A DNA stretch of 64,000 nt, taken from DASXKD01 sp963707905 (GTDB lineage: Bacteria > Actinomycetota > Actinomycetes > Streptosporangiales > Streptosporangiaceae). This document shows, one piece after another, positions 45,980-54,559 of this stretch. The stretch spans positions 166,169 to 230,168 of the forward strand of contig CAVPSA010000053.1 in assembly GCA_963707905.1 (NCBI GenBank), in the 5' to 3' direction. A model generated the notes under the pieces. The model was not told the DNA's origin. It ran no database searches and worked only from the letters and a program-made list of their open reading frames with translations. The translations under genes and the position numbers were made by a program. Position 1 is the first letter of the stretch. Each line of letters begins with the position of its first letter.

Positions 45980-47515
45980 ATGAAAGCTATCTTCACTCGC
46001 GCCCTGGTAATCCGCGCGGATTCTCCTGGCTGGCGCCGGGCCTCGCACTTATCGCCGCCATGGCTACAGTCATCGTTACCCAATCCGATGCCAGCGCCGC
46101 GCAGTCGCCGGTCAATCTCGGAACTGCAGGCAACTTCGCGGTCCTGGCCGGGACCACGGTCACCAACACCGGTCCCAGCCACATCACCGGGGACCTGGGC
46201 GTGAGCCCGGGGACTGCGGTGACCGGGTTCCCTCCCGGCGTCATCACCGGGACACAGCACGATGGCGATGCGGTCGCCTTTCAAGCGCAAGCCGACTTGA
46301 CTACCGCATACAACGACGCCGCTGGACGAACCCCGGATACCAGCGTCTCGGGCGACCTGGGCGGCCTGACGCTTACCCCGGGCGTCTACAACTCCGTCTC
46401 CTCGCTTGGGATGACCGGCACGCTCACTCTCGACGCCCAGGGCGATCACAGCGCCGTCTTCATCTTTCAGATGGGCTCCACTCTCGGCACCGCAGCGGCC
46501 AGCCAGGTCGTCCTCACCGGTGGCGCGCAGGCATCCAACGTCTTCTGGCAAGTCGGCAGCTCGGCCACCTGGGAGCGAACTCCACCCTGGCGGGCAACAT
46601 TCTTGCCCTGACGTCCATCACGGTGTCAGCCGACGCCACCATCGACGGCCGGGCGCTGGCCATTAACGGCGCAGTCACTCTCGATACCAACACCATCTCG
46701 GACCTCGTCCCGGCACTGACCATCACCAAGACGGCGAACGCCGGCAACATAGCGCCAGGCGGCACCGTTCGCTACACCATCACCGTTGCGGACACCGGCC
46801 AGACCCGTACACCGGCGCCACCCTCACAGACCCCCTGACCGGCGTCCTCGATGACGCCACCTACAACAACGACGCCAGCGCCACTGCCGGCACTGTCTCG
46901 TTCTCCACGCCAAACCTGATCTGGACCGGTGATCTCAGCATCGGCGCGACCGTAACGATCACCTATTCGGTCACCGTCAATAACCCGGACACCGGCGATC
47001 TGACGCTCGCCAACACAGTCACCTCCACCACGCCCGGCAGCAACTGCCCGTCCGCAAGCACCGACCCGCGCTGCGGCACCACCGTGGCCGTCGTCACGGG
47101 TGTGCTCTTGATCACCGCACCGGCCAGCGCCGATCTCGGCGCGGCGGCGCCCGGCGGCACCGTTAGCGCGGAGCTGGGCATTATCCAGGTGACAGACAAC
47201 CGCGCCGGCCTCGCGGTCGGTTGGACCGCCACGGTCTCCTCGACCGACTTCACCACCGGTGACGGCATGGCGGCGCAGACCATCCCCGTTCATGACGCCG
47301 ATTACTTGATCAGCAGTTTCACTGCAACCACAGGCTCAGCCACATTCACACCGACGCCTGATGACCGATATGTCCACCGCGGCACAGGCCGTTGTCACCG
47401 CCACGAACGTGCATGGCGACAACTCGGCCGCCTGGAATCCGGTAGTCCAGGTGTCCGTACCGAGTGGCGCGGTTGCCGGTACCTACTCAGCGACCATCAC
47501 CCACTCGGTGTCCTG
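45980..47515 (+). pseudogene. DUF3494 - DUF11 - WxL-like chimeric surface protein, frameshifted
   Basis: It begins MKAIFTRALVIRADS and, after a frame change near 46018, continues LALIAAMATVIVTQSDASAA as signal peptide. The DUF3494 domain follows (NFAVLAGTTVTNTGPSHITG to NGAVTLDTNTI, one shift near 46565). ALTITKTANAGNIAPGGTV starts a DUF11-type adhesin repeat (shift near 46805; TLTDPLTGVLDDATYNN, VTITYSVTVNNPDTGDLTL). The C-terminal third is WxL-like: ADLGAAAPGG, VTDNRAGLAVGWTATVSSTD and, after a shift near 47370, AAWNPVVQVSVPSGAVAG. The total is about 510 residues. WxL domains attach to peptidoglycan without covalent links, so this protein would combine an adhesin with non-covalent wall binding. 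Confidence 0.68.
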
Positions 47516-47661
47516 AGGCAGATCAGAAGCATGATTGGCGGCGGCCCCGCCGCCAGCCTGAAGGTTGAGACTACGGAGAGTTAATAGAGATATAACTTGG
47601 GTAACAGTCCTCGCGAAGGGCCGGAGTGCATGGGATAGGTGCATCTCGAAGGGCCAGACAC

Positions 47662-48311
47662 ATGCCGGACCACGGGGGAGGGACCACGCGAAGCTCACTG
47701 GCGCTTGCCCTGAGCACAGGTGCGCTCATTGGTACCGTGCTCGGCCCTGGAGCAGCATCCGCCGCGCCGCACGGCTCAGCCACGGCCTCGGCGCGGCGCA
47801 CCATCACAGCCAGCGCGAAAGCGCCCCTAGTACCCCGGCCGCGCGCCGCGCCCCGGCTGGCGGCGACCCGGCCACGACTGTGACGTTCACGGTAACCAGC
47901 GGCGCGCTCACGCTGACCGCGCCGATCAGCGCCAATCTCGGCTCGGGCGCACCGGGTACCGTCATCTCCAATGTGCTCGGGACTGTCACGGTTACCGACA
48001 ACCGGGCGCTGCTCGCCGCCTCGTGGATCGTGACGGCGTCCTCGACCAGCTTCACCACCGGCGGCGGCACCGGCAATGAGATCATCCCCGCCACCGACGC
48101 CACCTACTCGGTCGGTTCGGTCACGACAACCGGGACCATCACCGCCACGCCCACAAACATCACACTGTCCTCCACACCGCAGACGGTGGTCACCGGCAGT
48201 GCTGGCGTCGGGGACAACACCGCGTCGTGGAACCCTGCGATCGCCGTATCGGTGCCCGCCGCCGCCGTGACCGGCGGCTACACCGGGACACTCACCGAAT
48301 CGGTTGCCTAG
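47662..48311 (+). pseudogene. WxL-like secreted cell-wall protein, one frameshift
   Basis: A signal peptide (SLALALSTGALIGTVLGPGAASA) is followed, after a frame change near 47820-47850, by a WxL-type domain: TFTVTSGALTLTAPISANLG, VTVTDNRALLAASWIVTASS (first W-x-V/L box after the VTDNR strand) and ASWNPAIAVSVPAAAVTGGY (second box). It is closely similar to the C-terminal third of the preceding gene, so one probably arose from the other by duplication. Length after correction is about 215 residues. The DUF916-type partner follows 82 bases on. Confidence 0.65.
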
Positions 48312-48393
48312 ACCCAGCCGGGCCCACTATCACCGGATCGGATCCAGGCCCGGCCGGGCACCGGCCCGGCCTGCGGAAATCAGGAGGAACGCC

Positions 48394-49404
48394 GTGCGCC
48401 GCCTGCTCAGCATGTTCATGCTGGCTACGGCAGCCGGGACCATAATCCCGGCTGCCAGCGCATTCGCCGGGGAGCCGCCAGCCAGCAGACCTGGCATTCA
48501 GCGCTTCGGCGTCAGGCTCGTCGACGTCCCTGTCTCCGCAATGCGGAACCCGCGCGCCCTGCGCTACATCATCGACTATCTCGCGCCGGGACAGGCCATC
48601 CACCGCAGGATCCTGATCCTGAACGAGGAGTCACGCACTGCGCACTTCACCGTCTACCCGGACGCCGCCAGGATTGGCCATGGATTGTTCACCGGCGACG
48701 CCGGGGAAACCCGCAGCGAACTGACCAGGTGGATCACGCTGAAACACAGCTCGCTCACACTCCGCCCGCACACGAGCGCCCTGGACATGGTCACGATCCG
48801 GGTGCCTCGGGCCGCCATCCGGGGCGAGCACTACGGCGTGATCTGGGCTCAGCAGGTCGCGCACGGGCGCACCGCCAACGGCTTCCGCATCACAGAGGTG
48901 GCCAGGGTCGGCATCCGCATCTACCTCGCTGTCGGCCACGGCGGCGCTCCCCCGACGACATTCGTTATCACTTCCCTGACCGGGCACTGGTCCACCGGCG
49001 GCCAGCCGCTCCTGGTCGCCCGCGTGCGCAACACCGGCGGGCGGGCCATCGACCTCAGCGGCCAGGCACGCCTGACACGCGGGCCCGGGGGCACCACCGC
49101 CGGCCCGTTCCGGGAACAGCAGATCATTACCCTCGCGCCTGGGCAGTCAGCGAACATGACCTTCGTCCCCGGCAAGGCACTGCCCCCGGGTCCGTGGCTG
49201 GTCAGGATCACCCTGGCCAGCGGGTTCACCATCCGCACCACCCAGGCAACCATCCAGTTCCCCACCAGCACGGCCGACACCGCATGGACCCACCTTCCCA
49301 TGATCATCTGGGGCACCGGCCTCATGCTCGCCTTGGTCGTCCTCGCCCTGACCCTGGTCCGGCACACCCGGCACACCCGGCAAGCCAGCCGCGTCCGCGC
49401 CTGA
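48394..49404 (+). CDS. DUF916-type WxL-interacting protein (WxLIP-like)
   Basis: This is a 336-residue secreted, membrane-anchored protein. The signal peptide (LLSMFMLATAAGTIIPAASAFA) is followed by an immunoglobulin-like DUF916 domain: VSAMRNPRALRYIIDYLAPGQ, RILILNEESRTAHFTVYPDA, TLRPHTSALDMVTIRVPRAA and GEHYGVIWAQQV. A second beta domain (LTGHWSTGGQPLLVARVRNTGGRAIDL) and a C-terminal helix (IIWGTGLMLALVVLALTLV) with a basic tail complete it. In Firmicutes DUF916/WxLIP proteins are encoded with WxL proteins and bind them. The GTG at 48394 has AGGAGGA about seven bases upstream. This is the only intact gene of the block. Confidence 0.72.
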   Translation: MRRLLSMFMLATAAGTIIPAASAFAGEPPASRPGIQRFGVRLVDVPVSAMRNPRALRYIIDYLAPGQAIHRRILILNEESRTAHFTVYPDAARIGHGLFTGDAGETRSELTRWITLKHSSLTLRPHTSALDMVTIRVPRAAIRGEHYGVIWAQQVAHGRTANGFRITEVARVGIRIYLAVGHGGAPPTTFVITSLTGHWSTGGQPLLVARVRNTGGRAIDLSGQARLTRGPGGTTAGPFREQQIITLAPGQSANMTFVPGKALPPGPWLVRITLASGFTIRTTQATIQFPTSTADTAWTHLPMIIWGTGLMLALVVLALTLVRHTRHTRQASRVRA

Positions 49405-49436
49405 CGGACCCAAGGCCGCCACCGGTGTTTGTCGTT

Positions 49437-49607
49437 CGCCACGCAGCCACGGTCTCGAATGGTGAGACATGCGTTTCGCCGCCGCGTATGGCATGTGCCA
49501 GACTAGAGCCGTGACGTGCGGCTGGATCATTATCGGCAGGCGCGCCGGCACCTAGCAGGCCCTCGGAGTTTCCAAGGCCCGCACCCGCCGGCGCGCAGAC
49601 CTCTCGC
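49437..49607 (+). repeat. Direct repeat copy 2: the cimA leader
   Basis: This copy of the 171-base repeat (four mismatches from 42341-42511) is the functional-looking one, because it runs into a terminator hairpin with a T-run and then cimA. It marks the right edge of the surface-protein block. Confidence 0.85.
49469..49555 (+). CDS. cimA leader peptide
   Basis: The frame can start at ATG 49469 (28 residues, MRFAAAYGM...) or GTG 49511 (14 residues, MTCGWIIIGRRAGT). Both end at TAG 49555 and contain ATC-ATT-ATC, three consecutive Ile codons. CimA starts the citramalate route to isoleucine, so ribosome stalling at Ile codons fits the pathway. An attenuator hairpin follows 43 bases later. Confidence 0.7.
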   Translation: MRFAAAYGMCQTRAVTCGWIIIGRRAGT

Positions 49608-49627
49608 ATCCCGCGAGGGGTCTTTTG
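49598..49627 (+). terminator. cimA attenuator terminator
   Basis: GACCTCTCGC (49598-49607) pairs with GCGAGGGGTC (49613-49622) with one G-U pair, followed by TTTTGCTTT. It lies between the Ile-rich leader peptide and the cimA start, 39 bases before it. Confidence 0.75.
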
Positions 49628-49665
49628 CTTTGCTCCGGCCGGGGCGCGGTCCCAGACAGAACGGT

Positions 49666-51285
49666 ATGACAATGCCCGACGACAGTTTCCACGTCTACGA
49701 CACCACGCTGCGCGACGGTGCCCAGCAGGAGGGCCTGTCCCTGACCGTCGCGGACAAGCTGGCCATCGCGCGGCGCCTGGACGAATTCGGCGTCGGCTTC
49801 ATCGAGGGCGGCTGGCCCGGCGCGATCCCCAAGGACACCGAGTTCTTCCGGCGGGCCCGCACCGAACTCCAGCTCGGCCACGCCACTCTGGCGGCGTTCG
49901 GCTCGACCCGGCGCCCGGGTGCGGTGACCGCCGACGACCCGCAGGTGGCAGCGCTGCGTGAGTCCGGCGCCCCGGTCGTGACGCTGGTAGCCAAGAGCAA
50001 CGACCGGCACGTCACCGCGGCACTGCGGACCACCCTGGCGGAGAACCTCGCCATGATCGCCGACACCGTGCGGCACCTGGCGGCGGAGGGCCAGCGGGTG
50101 TTCCTCGACGCCGAGCACTTCTTCGACGGCTACCGTTCCGACCCCGCCTACGCGCTTGAGGTGGTCCGCGTGGCGGCCGAGGCCGGCGCCGAGGTGGTCG
50201 CGCTGTGCGACACCAACGGGGGCATGCTGCCCGCCGAACTCGGTGACGTGGTCACGGCGGTCGCGGCGGCGACCGGGGCGCGGCTGGGCATCCACTGCCA
50301 CGACGACACCGCCTGCGCCGTGGCGAACACGCTGACCGCGGTGGAGGCCGGCGTCACCCACGTCCAGGGCACCGCCAACGGCTACGGTGAGCGGGCCGGC
50401 AACGCCAACCTGTTCAGCGTGGTCGCGGGCCTGGAGCTGAAGCGCGGGCGCCAGGTGCTCCCGGCCGGGTGCATGGCCGAGATGAGCCGGGTCGCGCACG
50501 CGATCAGCGAGGTCACCAACGTCACCCCGAACACCCACCAGCCCTATGTCGGGTTCTCCGCGTTCGCGCACAAGGCCGGGCTGCACGCCTCTGCGGTCAA
50601 GGTCGACCCGATGCTCTACCAGCACGTCGACCCGGCCGTGGTCGGCAACGACATGCGGATGCTGGTGTCCGACATGGCGGGCCGGGCCTCGGTGGAGATC
50701 AAGGGCAGGCAGCTCGGCTACGACCTGTCGGAGCCGGGCCGGGCCGGCCGTGTGGTGGAACGGGTCAAGGACCTCGAGGCCCGCGGCTACACCTTCGAGG
50801 CCGCCGACGCATCCTTCGAGCTGCTGCTCCGCGACGAGCTGGCCGGCGAGCCGCTGCGGCACTTCCAGGTGGAGTCCTGGCGGGTGATCGTCGAGCGGCG
50901 CGCCGACGGCGCGGTGGTCAGTGAGGCCACGGTCAAGCTGACTGCCAAGGGCGAGCGGATCGTCGCCACCGGCGAGGGCAACGGCCCGGTCAACGCGCTG
51001 GACAACGCCCTGCGGCTGGCGCTGGAGCGGCTCTACCCCGAGCTGGCCATGCTGGAGCTGGCCGACTACAAGGTCCGCATCCTGGAAAACTCACACGGCA
51101 CCGGCGCGGTGACCCGGGTGCTCATCGAGTCCGGGGACGGCACCGGTACGCCGGACGGTACCTGGAGCACGGTCGGGGTGGACGAGAACATCATCGCCGC
51201 GTCCTGGGACGCGCTGGCGGAGGCCGTCACCTACGCCCTGCTGCGCGCGGGCTACCAGCCGACCGAACGAAGCGCGGCGGGCTGA
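49666..51285 (+). CDS. cimA: (R)-citramalate synthase
   Basis: CimA joins pyruvate and acetyl-CoA to citramalate for threonine-independent isoleucine synthesis. The 539 residues show the HMGL-like barrel with YDTTLRDGAQQEGLSLTVADK, IHCHDDTACAVANTLTA (metal His) and GTANGYGERAGNANL, then the C-terminal LeuA-type dimer/regulatory domain (about residues 400-535). YDTTLRDGAQQEG is the citramalate-synthase variant of the 2-isopropylmalate synthase motif. The ATG at 49666 is the first in the conserved frame; no strong ribosome site is seen, and ATG 49672 is an alternative. Expression should be controlled by the Ile leader upstream. Confidence 0.92.
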   Translation: MTMPDDSFHVYDTTLRDGAQQEGLSLTVADKLAIARRLDEFGVGFIEGGWPGAIPKDTEFFRRARTELQLGHATLAAFGSTRRPGAVTADDPQVAALRESGAPVVTLVAKSNDRHVTAALRTTLAENLAMIADTVRHLAAEGQRVFLDAEHFFDGYRSDPAYALEVVRVAAEAGAEVVALCDTNGGMLPAELGDVVTAVAAATGARLGIHCHDDTACAVANTLTAVEAGVTHVQGTANGYGERAGNANLFSVVAGLELKRGRQVLPAGCMAEMSRVAHAISEVTNVTPNTHQPYVGFSAFAHKAGLHASAVKVDPMLYQHVDPAVVGNDMRMLVSDMAGRASVEIKGRQLGYDLSEPGRAGRVVERVKDLEARGYTFEAADASFELLLRDELAGEPLRHFQVESWRVIVERRADGAVVSEATVKLTAKGERIVATGEGNGPVNALDNALRLALERLYPELAMLELADYKVRILENSHGTGAVTRVLIESGDGTGTPDGTWSTVGVDENIIAASWDALAEAVTYALLRAGYQPTERSAAG

Positions 51286-51289
51286 GCCC

Positions 51290-51385
51290 CGCCCCGTTTC
51301 ACCTGCGGCCCCGGGGCGGCCCGTTCACCCGCGCCCCCGGGGCAGCCCGTTCGGCTGCGGCCCCGGGGCAGCCCACCCGGGGTGG
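51290..51385 (+). repeat. Imperfect GC-rich tandem repeat after cimA
   Basis: A unit of about 27 bases containing GCCCCCGGGGC(A/G)GCCCGTTC occurs three times with changes. Each unit can form a CCCCGGGG hairpin, so the array may end cimA transcription. No gene lies between 51286 and 51517. Confidence 0.5.
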
Positions 51386-51517
51386 CCTCTTCCGTTGCGG
51401 CCGGAGGCAACCCTTTCCTTCCGCAGGCGTGGTTATGTCGGGAAAGCGCGATGACTTACGGTTTTTCCCGCCATGAAGCACCGACTGGATATGCCGGATG
51501 GAAGGCAGGGTGCCGCG

Positions 51518-53155
51518 ATGAGGAGAATCGGCGCTGGTACGTGGACCGGGGCGGCGGCCTGCCTGTGCGCCGCCGTTGCGCTGGCCGCCGGTGCCGGGCC
51601 CGCCGGGGCCGCGGTCCTGGCCGGCCCGGCCGGGCCGGCGCGCGGCTGCGGCCCAGCCCGGCTCGCGTCCCGGAACAGATCCCGGCGATCCGCAGCGGGG
51701 CATGGACAAGCAGTCGTGGAACATCGTGCTGCGCAATACCGGCACGGTGTCCTGCTCGCTGCGCGGCTGGCCGGCGATCACGGCCGCCTGCGCGGGCCGT
51801 GCCGCTGGCGGTGCGCGACGCCGCCGTCAGCAACCTCGCCGCGGTGCCCGAGCGGCAGGTCATCCTCGCTCCCGGAGATTCCGCCGTGGTCACCGCGATG
51901 TCCGCGGACGAGCAGCCCCGCTGCACCATCTCCTGGACGCTCGCGGTGCGGCTGCCCGGCGCTGGCAGCGGTCGCGAAGGTATTCTCCTCGGCCGCCGCG
52001 GACCGGGCCGGGCGGCCGGAGATCACGGCCTACCTGCGGGGCAGCAGCCAGCGGGCGGCCCTGACGCTGCGCCCAGGCACCTCGGCGTCGGTCGCGGTGG
52101 TCGCGGCCGGCACCGGGACCTGCCAGCGGCTGACCGCCGCGGAACTCTACCCAGGGCCGCTGGCCCTCGGCCCCGGCCTGCGGATCGCCGTGACCGCGCC
52201 GGTGCGGGTCTGCGGCATCCCGCGGATCCTGCCGTTCCTGCCGGCCAGCCCGGCAGGAACGGCGCTCGCCGTCACCCGCGCGGCGCTGACGGCGGTGACT
52301 GCCACGCCCGGGGACAGCCCGGCCGGGTATGTGTACGGCACCGACAGCGCCTTCCCCCTCCGCTGCCACTCCAGCGTTCCCTACCTTGAGCCCAACGGCG
52401 TCTGTTCCAAGGGCACGGAGGGCAACTACGGCGCCTATGTCGGCGAGGCCGGATCCTGGGCGAACTGGCAGAAGTGCAGCACCGGCCGCAACTGGCTGCA
52501 GGGCAACTACAACGCGGCACAGGCCAACGCCACCGCCGGCGACGGGCTTGGCGCGGCGCCCTACTGGTTCATGGCCGGGCCAGGGCGTGATCCCGGCTAC
52601 AACGGCACCGCCGCCGAGGCCACATCCTGGGGTGCGGCGCAGGCCAAGCAGGTGATCGCCCACGCTCTCGGCAACGCCTACAGCCTGCCGTACGTGGTCG
52701 CGGACGTCGAGAACGCCGGGGCGCCGCCCGACGAGAACGGCTGGAACACCATCTGGACCGGGGCGTGCACCCAGACGACAACCGGGAGCAGCATCCCCGC
52801 GGCGGTGGACTTCGCCACGTTCCAGGGTTTCCGCAACTACATCGAGGCCAACTCGGCCTACGCGCCGGCGGTGTACTCGGCCGGCGGCGGTGGGTACGGC
52901 TCGTGGAGCGGCATCTTCGGCTCTGGCTTCACCCTGAAGACCACGGCGGAGTGGACCTTCACCGAGGAATCGACCAACGTCGCGTTCCCGTCCGGCTGGT
53001 CCAATCCCTACGCCACCGCGCTGTTCTTCGCCAATGCGCCCGGCCGGTGCCAGTTCGCCTGGCAGTTCTCCGGCGGCAACGGCGACATCAACCAGTACGG
53101 CGGCGACTACGACCAGATCAATGGGAACAACGCCACCGTCACCAGGTGCGAGTGA
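51518..53155 (+). pseudogene. Secreted DUF4232 plus glycoside-hydrolase-like (DUF1906/Rv2525c-type) protein, frameshifted
   Basis: A signal peptide (AAACLCAAVALAAGAGPAGAA) starts at ATG 51518. The DUF4232-like domain is split over three frames: SWNIVLRNTGTVSCSLRGWP (after a shift near 51700), VSNLAAVPERQVILAPGDSA and CTISWTLAVRLPGAG (shift near 51790), and the original frame again from about 51965 (ADRAGRPEITAYLRG). From residue 285 on an intact glycoside-hydrolase-like barrel follows: GNYGAYVGEAGSWANWQKC, LPYVVADVENAGAP (acidic site), FATFQGFRNYIEANSAYAP and FAWQFSGGNGDINQYGGD. This resembles secreted cell-wall hydrolases of the GH25/DUF1906 type. The shifts add no stop of their own, suggesting indels in a working gene. 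Confidence 0.65.
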
Positions 53156-53486
53156 CCCGGAGATAACCTCCGCGCAACCGTTTCGCCCCGATAACGCATC
53201 TTTTGTAGCGATCATGCCGGGCAGTAGGCGCATCCTGGTTACGGGGAACGGGCTCACCGGCCCTGGCCGGCGTCGGCAGATGCCGCCTGGGCGGGTGGGG
53301 CGGACAAGCGCGGAGCGCGATCGCGGGGCAGTTGGCTTGTGCTGGTGAGTTCCTGGCATGGTCCTTACTGCTCGCCATGGTGGCGAGCCGCGCCCGCCGC
53401 GCAGGCTGCGCCGGCGAGCCTGGTGCCGGGGCCTGGGCCCGCCGGCGCAGGCCTGCGCGGGGCAGGCCGGCGATACGGTGGAGCCC
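53156..53486. other. Gene-free stretch before DUF2630
   Basis: These 331 bases contain no credible gene on either strand and no obvious hairpin or riboswitch. The upstream part is AT-richer (after the hydrolase stop) and could hold a terminator; the latter half is very GC-rich. Confidence 0.35.
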
Positions 53487-53732
53487 ATGGATGACAAGGA
53501 GATCTTGGCGCACATCGACGATCTCATTACGACCGAGCACGAGCTGCGCGCCAAGCTCGCGGCCGGTGAGATGACCACCGACGACGAGCACCAGCGGCTG
53601 ACCGCGGCCGAGGCCGCCCTCGACCAGTGCTGGGACCTGCTGCGCCAGCGGCGGGCCCGCAGGGAGTTCGGCGAGGATCCGGCCGGCGCACAGGTGCGGC
53701 CGGTCAGCGAGGTGGAGGGGTACCGGCAGTAA
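53487..53732 (+). CDS. DUF2630 family protein
   Basis: It encodes 81 residues matching DUF2630: MDDKEILAHIDDLITTEHEL, ERQRLTAAEAALDQCWDLLRQRRARRE-like core and PVSEVEGYRQ end. The protein is a small helical hairpin of unknown function, common in actinobacteria. The ATG at 53487 fits the family N-terminus. It lies 14 bases before the fumarylacetoacetase-family gene, probably in one operon. Confidence 0.8.
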   Translation: MDDKEILAHIDDLITTEHELRAKLAAGEMTTDDEHQRLTAAEAALDQCWDLLRQRRARREFGEDPAGAQVRPVSEVEGYRQ

Positions 53733-53746
53733 CGCCGGGATGAGGC

Positions 53747-54559
53747 GTGCGCATCACCAGGTTCGCCGCGGGCGACGAGGTTTCCTACGGGCTGGTGGGC
53801 ACCGCCCGGGCCGGGCCCACGCCGGGCAGTGCGGTCATCGCCGAACTGGCCGGGCACCCGTTCGGCGGCAGGGACGGCATCAAGCTCACCGGCACGACAT
53901 ACCTGCTCGATGAGGTCAGGCTGCTGGCGCCGGTGCTGCCCAGCAAGGTGATCGGTTTCGCGCCGCGGCCCCCGGGGCCGGCCGGGCCAGCGGATGACGG
54001 GCTGGACGGTCGTTCCGTTATGTATCTCAAGCCGTCCACCGCCGTCTGCGGGCCGTCGGACGCGATCCGGTACCCGGCGCTGACGCAGCGCCTGGAGGCC
54101 AGCGGGGAGCTGGCCGTTGTCATCGGCCGGCTGTGCCGCCAGGTCACGCCCGAGCAGGCCGCCGCGGTGATCTTCGGCTACGCCTGCGCCCTTGACGTCA
54201 CCGCGGCCGACCTGAGCGAGCGCGATGGCCAGTGGTCGCGGGCCAAGGGGTTCGACACGTTCTGCCCGCTGGGGCCGTGGATCGAGACCGAGGCCGGCCA
54301 GGCCAGCCTGGAGCTGGTGACGTCGGTGAACGGGCAGGTGAGCCAGCGGGCCAAGGTGCCAGCGCCCGGCCGGGACATGGCGGCACTGGTCGCGTTCGCG
54401 AGTAACGTGATGACGCTGCTGCCCGGCGATGTGCTGCTGGCCGGGGTGCCGGTGGGGACGGCCGGGGCCGGTGGCCCGTTTCTGCAGCGTGGCGACGAGG
54501 TATCGGTGTCGATCGACGCGATCGGCACCCTGACGAACAGGGTGGAACAAGGTGACTGA
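53747..54559 (+). CDS. Fumarylacetoacetate hydrolase family protein
   Basis: This 270-residue protein has the FAH fold: the N-terminal cap, VIGFAPRPPGPAG, a metal Glu pair in EASGELAVVIGRLCRQV, YACALDVTAAD with the metal Asp, and SRAKGFDTFCPLGPWIET. The C-terminal strand GDVLLAGVPVGTA is standard. Substrates in this family are 2-oxo acids with acyl or hydroxy groups. It lies next to gltX in many actinobacteria, and its end overlaps the gltX start by eight bases (GTGACTGA), implying coupling. Confidence 0.85.
   Translation: MRITRFAAGDEVSYGLVGTARAGPTPGSAVIAELAGHPFGGRDGIKLTGTTYLLDEVRLLAPVLPSKVIGFAPRPPGPAGPADDGLDGRSVMYLKPSTAVCGPSDAIRYPALTQRLEASGELAVVIGRLCRQVTPEQAAAVIFGYACALDVTAADLSERDGQWSRAKGFDTFCPLGPWIETEAGQASLELVTSVNGQVSQRAKVPAPGRDMAALVAFASNVMTLLPGDVLLAGVPVGTAGAGGPFLQRGDEVSVSIDAIGTLTNRVEQGD

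Noticed and set aside
51286..51517. Possible c-di-AMP (ydaO-type) riboswitch before the secreted hydrolase
   Set aside because: The region is a GC-rich tandem repeat followed by short AT-rich DNA and lacks the conserved ydaO core.
53156..53486. A small gene upstream of DUF2630
   Set aside because: Frames here lack a ribosome site and the Arg/Ala/Gly composition fits random high-GC DNA.
51890..54550. Minus-strand open frame of 886 codons
   Set aside because: It lies antisense to the glycoside-hydrolase-like, DUF2630 and fumarylacetoacetase-family genes and has filler composition.
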